NCBI RefSeq assembly: GCF_035685805.1
Contig: NZ_DASSAB010000043.1
Location: forward strand, 124,001 to 188,000
Direction of reading: 5' to 3'
Source: Dyella_A sp035685805
GTDB taxonomy: Bacteria > Pseudomonadota > Gammaproteobacteria > Xanthomonadales > Rhodanobacteraceae
Length of the DNA: 64,000 bases
The notes beneath the pieces are model-generated. The model saw only the letters and a list, made by a program, of their open reading frames with translations. It had not been told where the DNA came from and made no database searches. Shown piece after piece: positions 58,845 to 64,000 of the stretch. The number at the start of each line of letters is the position of its first letter. Positions within the stretch are counted from its first letter, which is position 1. The translations under genes and the position numbers were made by a program.

Positions 58845-60863
58845 CTACAGTCGCGCGGCCAGCTTGGTGCCTTGGGCGATGGCGCGCTTGGCGTCGAGTT
58901 CGGCAGCCACGTCGGCACCTCCGATGACATGCGTGGGTAGTCCGGAAGCTTTGAGTTCCGCGACCAGCGACCGGTTCGGTTCCTGCCCCGCGCAGATCAC
59001 CACGTGGTCCACCGGCAGAAGCCGCGCCTCGCCATGCACCGTGATGTGCAGGCCGGCATCGTCGAAGCGCTCGTACGTAACCGCGCCGAGCATCTGCACA
59101 TGCTTGGCCTTGAGGGTGGCGCGGTGCACCCAACCGGTGGTCTTGTTCAGCCGCGCGCCCGGCCGCCCCTCGGAGCGCTGCAACAGCCACACCTCGCGTG
59201 CCGGTGCCTCCGGATGGGCCGGCTCCAGGCCGCCGCGGTGGGCCATCTCCATGTCCACCCCCCATTCACGGCTCCAGCGAGCCACGTCGGTAATGGGCGA
59301 CGGGCCAGTTTCAATCAGGAACTGCGCGACGTCGAAGCCGATGCCTCCTGCGCCGATGATCGCCACGCGGGGTCCGACCGGATGATCGTGAGCCAGTACA
59401 TCCAGGTAACTCAGGACCCGGGGATCGTCTCTTCCGGCGAAGCTCACGGTGCGCGGCGTGATGCCCGTAGCCAGCACCACCTCGTCGAAACCGCCGCCAA
59501 TCAGGTCGGCGGCCTCCACCGGACGTCCCAGCTGCACGATTACGCCGGCATCGCGCAGGCGATGGTCGAAATAGCGCAGCGTTTCGCTGAATTCCTCCTT
59601 GCCGGGGATGCGCTTGGCGTAGTTGAACTGCCCGCCGATGCGGCTGGCCCGATCGATCAGGGTGACCCGATGACCACGTTCGGCGAGTGTGCTGGCGCAG
59701 GCCAGTCCCGCCGGGCCGGCACCCACCACGGCAATGTGCTTGGTGGTGCCCGCGGGCGTGATCGCCAGCTCCGTTTCGTGGCAGGCGCGCGGGTTCACCA
59801 GGCAGCTCGCCCGGCGGTTCTGGAACACGTGGTCGAGGCAGGCCTGGTTGCAGGCAATGCAGGTGTTGATGCGGTCGGCGCGATCCGCCTCGGCCTTGCG
59901 TACCCACTGCGGATCGGCAAGCAGCGGGCGCGCCATCGACACCATGTCGGCCTGGCCGGAAGAGAGGATCTGTTCGGCGACCGCCGGCATGTTGATGCGG
60001 TTGGTCGTTACCAGCGGGACGGACACATGCTCCTTGAGGCGCTGGGTGACCCAGGCGAACGCTCCACGCGGCACCGATGTGACGATGGTCGGGATGCGCG
60101 CCTCGTGCCAGCCGATGCCGGTGTTGATGATGCTGGCGCCCGCTGCTTCGACCGCCCTGGCCAGCGTTACGATCTCGCTCCAGTCCTGTCCCTGTTCCAC
60201 CAGATCGAGCATGGACAGGCGGTAGATCAGGATGAAGTCCTTGCCGACCGCCTCACGCGTGCGCTGCACGATCTCGATCGGAAGACGCATGCGGCGGTCC
60301 GCGTCGCCGCCCCATGCATCGTCGCGCCGGTTGGTGCGCGCGGCGATGAACTGGTTGATCAGGTAGCCCTCCGATCCCATGACCTCGACGCCGTCGTAAC
60401 CGGCCTCCCGCGCGAGCACCGCGGTGCGCACGAAGTCGCTGATGGTGCGCTTCACCCCGCGGGCACTGAGCGCCCGGGGAGTGAATGGCGTGATCGGCGA
60501 CTTGATGCGCGAAGGGGCGACCGACAACGGGTGGTAGCCATAGCGGCCGGCGTGCAGGATCTGAAGGCAGATCCGTCCGCCCTCGGCATGTACTGCACGG
60601 GTCACCTTGCGATGGCGTGCCACATGCCACGGCATCGACAGGCGTCCGCCCATCGGTTTGAGCCAGCCTGCGATGCTCGGCGCGATGCCGCCGGTGACCA
60701 TCAGGCCCACGCCGCCGCGGGCGCGTTCGGCGAAATAGGCCGCCAGTTTGTCGAAATCGGCGGCGCGGTCTTCCAGCCCGGTGTGCATCGATCCCATCAG
60801 CACCCGGTTGGGCAGGACGAGGTGGCCCAGATCGAGCGGGGCGAGCAGGTGGGGGAAGGGCAT
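58845..60863 (-). CDS. fadH: NADPH-dependent 2,4-dienoyl-CoA reductase (FadH type)
   Basis: A 672-residue iron-sulfur flavoenzyme that reduces 2,4-dienoyl-CoA in breakdown of unsaturated fatty acids. The first 330 residues are an old-yellow-enzyme barrel (FMN): LAPLDLGHLVLPNRVLMGSMHTGLED and AGYDGVEVMGSEGYLINQFIA. The 4Fe-4S cysteines are in CIACNQACLDHVFQNRRASCLVNP near residue 334. The FAD/NADPH half has AVVGAGPAGLACASTLAERGH and AIIGAGGIGFDVAQFL. Length and order match E. coli FadH. Follows a palindrome at 60877. Confidence 0.93.
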   Translation of the reverse strand: MPFPHLLAPLDLGHLVLPNRVLMGSMHTGLEDRAADFDKLAAYFAERARGGVGLMVTGGIAPSIAGWLKPMGGRLSMPWHVARHRKVTRAVHAEGGRICLQILHAGRYGYHPLSVAPSRIKSPITPFTPRALSARGVKRTISDFVRTAVLAREAGYDGVEVMGSEGYLINQFIAARTNRRDDAWGGDADRRMRLPIEIVQRTREAVGKDFILIYRLSMLDLVEQGQDWSEIVTLARAVEAAGASIINTGIGWHEARIPTIVTSVPRGAFAWVTQRLKEHVSVPLVTTNRINMPAVAEQILSSGQADMVSMARPLLADPQWVRKAEADRADRINTCIACNQACLDHVFQNRRASCLVNPRACHETELAITPAGTTKHIAVVGAGPAGLACASTLAERGHRVTLIDRASRIGGQFNYAKRIPGKEEFSETLRYFDHRLRDAGVIVQLGRPVEAADLIGGGFDEVVLATGITPRTVSFAGRDDPRVLSYLDVLAHDHPVGPRVAIIGAGGIGFDVAQFLIETGPSPITDVARWSREWGVDMEMAHRGGLEPAHPEAPAREVWLLQRSEGRPGARLNKTTGWVHRATLKAKHVQMLGAVTYERFDDAGLHITVHGEARLLPVDHVVICAGQEPNRSLVAELKASGLPTHVIGGADVAAELDAKRAIAQGTKLAARL

Positions 60864-60876
60864 GGGCAGAGTCCGA

Positions 60877-60892
60877 TCAAACGATCGTATGA
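60877..60892. promoter_or_regulatory. 16-bp near-perfect palindrome in front of fadH
   Basis: TCAAACGATCGTATGA has one mismatch between its halves and lies about 14 bp upstream of the fadH start, where an operator would sit. The protein that binds is unknown. Confidence 0.4.
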
Positions 60893-60959
60893 ATCTGCCT
60901 GCGGCAGAGGGAGAAAAGCAAGCGGCCCGGCGCGGTCAGCGACGCGTGTCGGCAGGCAT

Positions 60960-61216
60960 CTAGTCCCGCAGCTCGTTCACCAAGGCGATGTAGCGCGCCA
61001 TGGCGTCATCCCGCGAGGTGCCCCGCAACTGGCTCCACGCCTCGTGCTTGGCGGTGCCGATGAAGTCGAAGAAGCCAGGCTGCGGTTGGTTGACGTCACC
61101 CTCCGCGCCCTGTTTGTAGAGCGCATAGAGCTTCAGCAGGGTGTCGTTTCCGGTCGACGCTGCAGCCGCTTGATGTCCTCGGCGGCTTGTTCGAAGGCGT
61201 GCTGGAGGTCGCTCAT
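60960..61216 (-). pseudogene. Acyl-CoA-binding protein gene with a frameshift
   Basis: The start (ATG 61216) reads MSDLQHAFEQAAEDIKRLQRRP, the usual ACBP N-terminus, but then runs into TGA in its frame. The rest, in a frame shifted by one, reads GNDTLLKLYALYKQGAEGDVNQPQPGFFDFIGTAKHEAWSQLRGTSRDDAMARYIALVNELRD, cut here into its family blocks NDTLLKLYALYKQG, PGFFDFIGTAKHEAW and DDAMARYIALVNEL. One base appears to be missing around 61149-61156 (CGACCGGAAAC). It is either a real pseudogene or a sequencing error in a GC-rich stretch. Confidence 0.8.
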
Positions 61217-61325
61217 GACGGCTCGGCCGCGGGTCCGGACGGGACGGTGCGCCGGTTGATAGCACGCGCTCGCGCGCAGGGTCAACGCGTTACCATACGG
61301 GTTTGATCCACGTCAGGATGTGTCC

Positions 61326-62006
61326 ATGAGCCGTTCCCCCATCGTGCCTGTACTCACCATCGACGGGCCGTCGGGATCGGGCAAGGGCACCATCAGCCGG
61401 CTGGTCGCCGAGCGACTCGGATGGCGCCTGCTCGACTCCGGCGCCCTTTACCGCGCGGTCGGCTATGCCGCGGGCGCCGCCGGCCTGGACCTTTCCGATG
61501 TCGATGCAGTGACCCGCTGCGCGCAGTCCACGAAGATCCGTTTCCAGCCGTCGGCCGACGGTCACGACACCCGGGTGCTGGTGAACGGCCACGACGCCAG
61601 CGACGAGTTGCGCACCGAAACCGCCGGCGCGGCGGCCTCGGCGATTGCCTCCATTCCCTCGGTGCGTCAGGCACTTGTCGACCTTCAGCTGGGCTTCCGC
61701 AAGGCACCGGGGCTGGTTGCGGACGGGCGCGACATGGGCACCGTGATCTTCCCTGATGCCGCCCACAAGGTGTTCCTCACTGCCAGCGCCGCCGAGCGGG
61801 CGAAAAGACGCTATAAGCAGTTGAAGGAAAAGGGACTCAGCGTTACACTTTCGGGCCTTCAGCGCGAAATTGAAGCGCGTGACGCCCGCGATGCCTCGCG
61901 AGCCGTCGCCCCGCTCAAGCCCGCCGCCGATGCGGTTCTGGTGGACACCACCGGCATGCCGATCGCCGACGTCGTCGCCAAAGTATTCGCCGTCGTACGG
62001 CCCTGA
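61326..62006 (+). CDS. cmk: Cytidylate kinase
   Basis: A 226-residue (d)CMP kinase. The P-loop GPSGSGKGT is near residue 14, with DSGALYRAVGYAA, VADGRDMGTVIFPDA and FLTASAAERAKRRYKQ following. Start ATG at 61326; an in-frame GTG at 61320 is unlikely. Precedes rpsA by 168 bp, a standard order (cmk-rpsA-ihfB). Confidence 0.97.
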   Translation: MSRSPIVPVLTIDGPSGSGKGTISRLVAERLGWRLLDSGALYRAVGYAAGAAGLDLSDVDAVTRCAQSTKIRFQPSADGHDTRVLVNGHDASDELRTETAGAAASAIASIPSVRQALVDLQLGFRKAPGLVADGRDMGTVIFPDAAHKVFLTASAAERAKRRYKQLKEKGLSVTLSGLQREIEARDARDASRAVAPLKPAADAVLVDTTGMPIADVVAKVFAVVRP

Positions 62007-62174
62007 CGGGTCGTTCGACGGTTTCAGCGCCCCAGCCGCGGCATGGGGTTTTGGTCAACGGTGGCAAGGGGATGTTCCCCGACTCACCCACAACCGGTGG
62101 GCCCATACGTTTTTTGCGCATTTACATCCGACGGCGCGCAAGAGATCACGGCCTTTCTTATTTCTGGAATCAAC

Positions 62175-63848
62175 ATGACTGAAAGTTTTGCCGAGCTGTT
62201 TGAACAGAGCCAGCAGGCCATTTCCAAGCTCAAGCCGGGCGCCATCGTCACGGGCATCGTGGTGGAGATCCGCAACGACGTTGTGGTGATCAACGCCGGC
62301 CTGAAGAGCGAAGGCATCGTCCCGATCGAGCAGTTCAAGGACGAGAAGGGCGAGTTGGAAGTGCAGGTGGGCGACGAGGTGAAGGTTGCCCTCGACGCGC
62401 TGGAAGACGGCTTCGGCGAGACCAAGCTCTCCCGCGAGAAGGCCAAGCGTTCGATGGTGTGGGACGACCTGGAGCAGGCGTTCGACAAGGAAGAGACCAT
62501 CACCGGCATGATCTCGGGCAAGGTGAAGGGCGGTTTCACCGTCGACATCAAGGACGTCCGCGCGTTCCTGCCGGGCTCGCTGGTCGACGTGCGTCCGGTG
62601 CGTGACCCGGTCTACCTCGAGGGCAAGGAACTCGAGTTCAAGATCATCAAGCTCGACCGCAAGCGCAACAACGTGGTGGTCAGCCGCCGCGCCGTCGTCG
62701 AGACCGAGTTCTCCGAGGAGCGCGAGAAGCTGCTTGAGCGCCTGACCGAAGGCGCGGTAGTCAAGGGCACCGTCAAGAACCTCACTGACTACGGCGCGTT
62801 CGTGGACCTGGGCGGCATCGACGGCCTGCTGCACATCACCGACATGGCGTGGAAGCGCGTGCGTCACCCGTCCGAGGTGGTCAACGTCGGCGACGAGCTG
62901 GACGTCCGCGTGCTGAAGTACGACCGTGAGCGCAATCGCGTCTCGCTGGGCCTGAAGCAGCTGGGCGACGATCCGTGGGTTGCGATCGCCCGCCGTTACC
63001 CGGTCGGCAGCCGCCTGTTCGGCAAGGTCTCCAACGTCACCGATTACGGCTGCTTCGTCGAGATCGAGCCGGGCGTCGAGGGCCTGGTTCACGTGTCCGA
63101 GATGGATTGGACCAACAAGAACGTCAATCCGGCCAAGGTGGTTCAGGTCGGCGACGAGACCGAAGTGACGGTGCTGGACGTGGATGAAGAGCGTCGCCGC
63201 ATCTCGCTGGGCATCAAGCAGACGCGCTCCAATCCGTGGGAAGCGTTCGCCGCGATGCACAAGAAGAACGACAAGGTGTCCGGCCAGATCAAGTCGATCA
63301 CCGACTTCGGCATCTTCATCGGCCTGGAAGGCGGCATCGATGGCCTGGTCCATCTGTCCGACATCTCTTGGCAGGTGTCCGGCGAAGACCTCGTGCGCAA
63401 CTTCAAGAAGGGCGACGAGATCGAGGCCGTGGTGCTGGCGGTGGATCCGGAGCGTGAGCGCATCTCGCTGGGTATCAAGCAGATGGAGCAGGATCCGTTC
63501 GGCCAGTTCATGGCGAGCAATCCGCGCGGCACCATCGTGAACGGCACGGTCAAGGAAGTGGACGCCAAGGGCGCCACGATCGACCTGGGCGAGGGCGTCG
63601 AGGGTTACCTGCGCGCCAACGACATCGCCAAGGAGCGTATCGACGATGCGACCCAGCACCTGAAGGTGGGCGACAAGGTCGAGGCCAAGTTCACCGGCAT
63701 GGATCGCAAGGGCCGCGTGCTGCAGCTCTCGATCCGCGCGAAGGACGAGGAGGATGTGCAGGACCTGATGGCGGACTACGGTTCGGCCAGCACCGGCACC
63801 ACCAAGCTCGGCGCACTGCTCCAGGAACAGCTGAACAAGTCCGAGTAA
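62175..63848 (+). CDS. rpsA: 30S ribosomal protein S1
   Basis: A 557-residue protein with six S1 (OB-fold) domains that recruits mRNA to the ribosome. It starts MTESFAELFEQSQQAISKLKPGAIVTG; later domains show the GxVxxxxDYGxFVDLGGIDGLLH motif at several places (DYGAFVDLGGIDGLL, DYGCFVEIEPGVEGLV, DFGIFIGLEGGIDGLV). There is no strong ribosome site before the ATG (GGAATCAAC), as is usual for rpsA, which is self-regulated. Ends in a 26-bp GC hairpin. Confidence 0.98.
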   Translation: MTESFAELFEQSQQAISKLKPGAIVTGIVVEIRNDVVVINAGLKSEGIVPIEQFKDEKGELEVQVGDEVKVALDALEDGFGETKLSREKAKRSMVWDDLEQAFDKEETITGMISGKVKGGFTVDIKDVRAFLPGSLVDVRPVRDPVYLEGKELEFKIIKLDRKRNNVVVSRRAVVETEFSEEREKLLERLTEGAVVKGTVKNLTDYGAFVDLGGIDGLLHITDMAWKRVRHPSEVVNVGDELDVRVLKYDRERNRVSLGLKQLGDDPWVAIARRYPVGSRLFGKVSNVTDYGCFVEIEPGVEGLVHVSEMDWTNKNVNPAKVVQVGDETEVTVLDVDEERRRISLGIKQTRSNPWEAFAAMHKKNDKVSGQIKSITDFGIFIGLEGGIDGLVHLSDISWQVSGEDLVRNFKKGDEIEAVVLAVDPERERISLGIKQMEQDPFGQFMASNPRGTIVNGTVKEVDAKGATIDLGEGVEGYLRANDIAKERIDDATQHLKVGDKVEAKFTGMDRKGRVLQLSIRAKDEEDVQDLMADYGSASTGTTKLGALLQEQLNKSE

Positions 63849-63875
63849 CCTCGGCACCTGCCAGCGAAGCAAGAC

Positions 63876-63905
63876 GCGGGGCGGCTTTACGGCCGCCCCG
63901 CCGTT
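63876..63905 (+). terminator. GC hairpin after rpsA
   Basis: GCGGGGCGGC, loop TTTACG, GCCGCCCCGC then CGTTG. The T-tract is poor, so it may only attenuate transcription into ihfB. Confidence 0.5.
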
Positions 63906-63929
63906 GTAACGTCACGGACATTGGGGACC

Positions 63930-64000
63930 ATGACCAAATCCGAATTGATAGAGGCGCTGGCACGGCGTCAGACGCATCTTGCGTTTGGTGATGTCGAGCT
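63930..64000 (+). CDS. ihfB: Integration host factor beta subunit (start only)
   Basis: The first 23 residues, MTKSELIEALARRQTHLAFGDVE, are the typical IHF-beta N-terminus; the rest lies past the window edge. IHF bends DNA together with IhfA. Starts 81 bp after the rpsA stop. Confidence 0.9.
   Translation, partial: MTKSELIEALARRQTHLAFGDVE

Overview
The window is a chromosomal segment of a high-GC gammaproteobacterium. It most resembles the Xanthomonadales/Lysobacterales, and the Rhodanobacteraceae (Rhodanobacter/Dyella-like) fit best. The pointers are a methionine synthase split into two coupled genes behind an ArsR-methyltransferase regulator, the runs recN / hrcA-grpE-dnaK-dnaJ-dapB-carA-carB-greA and ssrA-smpB / ratA-rnfH / bamE / fur, a 41-residue zinc-free type L36 protein, and a 1641-residue NAD-dependent glutamate dehydrogenase. 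The assignment rests on gene content and order, not on a search. There is no phage, transposase, CRISPR array or rRNA; the only mature RNAs are a tRNA-Val(CAC) and tmRNA.

Layout. 1-5 kb: a CPA-type cation/proton antiporter cut by the left edge, a YihY/BrkB membrane protein, a single-domain response regulator, a DUF72 protein and a thioredoxin-reductase-like flavoprotein. 5.4-14.7 kb: a run of six plus-strand genes with short gaps (TPP enzyme, enolase-superfamily enzyme, FAD/Fe-S oxidoreductase, ASRT-family protein, SDR, GH15 glycosidase). It looks like one catabolic or stress operon of unknown substrate and is the most interesting part of the window. 14.7-17.5 kb: small very hydrophilic proteins, another SDR and a small lipoprotein. 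17.6-23 kb: tRNA-Val, a LAB_N protein, metH in two pieces and its probable regulator. 23-29 kb: acyl-CoA dehydrogenase and an RND efflux pair without an outer-membrane channel. 29.4-36.4 kb: NAD-glutamate dehydrogenase, NAD kinase and a 5'-nucleotidase. 36.4-38.3 kb: aldo/keto reductase and a DMT transporter.

38.5-41.3 kb is the trans-translation and envelope block (tmRNA, smpB, ratA, rnfH, bamE, fur). 41.3-43.9 kb holds a MASE1-type histidine kinase divergent from its NarL/UhpA-type regulator. 43.9-57.6 kb is the housekeeping core: recN, the heat-shock genes with good sigma-32-like promoters, dapB, a 2OG-Fe(II) oxygenase, carAB, greA and rpmJ. 57.7-61.2 kb has a LysR regulator, a 2,4-dienoyl-CoA reductase and an acyl-CoA-binding protein gene broken by one frameshift. 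61.3-64 kb is cmk-rpsA-ihfB, the last cut by the right edge.

Most of the window is ordinary core genome. The points worth a second look are the 5.4-14.7 kb operon with its ASRT-family member, the cluster of tiny disordered proteins, the frameshifted ACBP gene, the operator-like palindromes, and two separate 15-bp tandem repeats beside genes.
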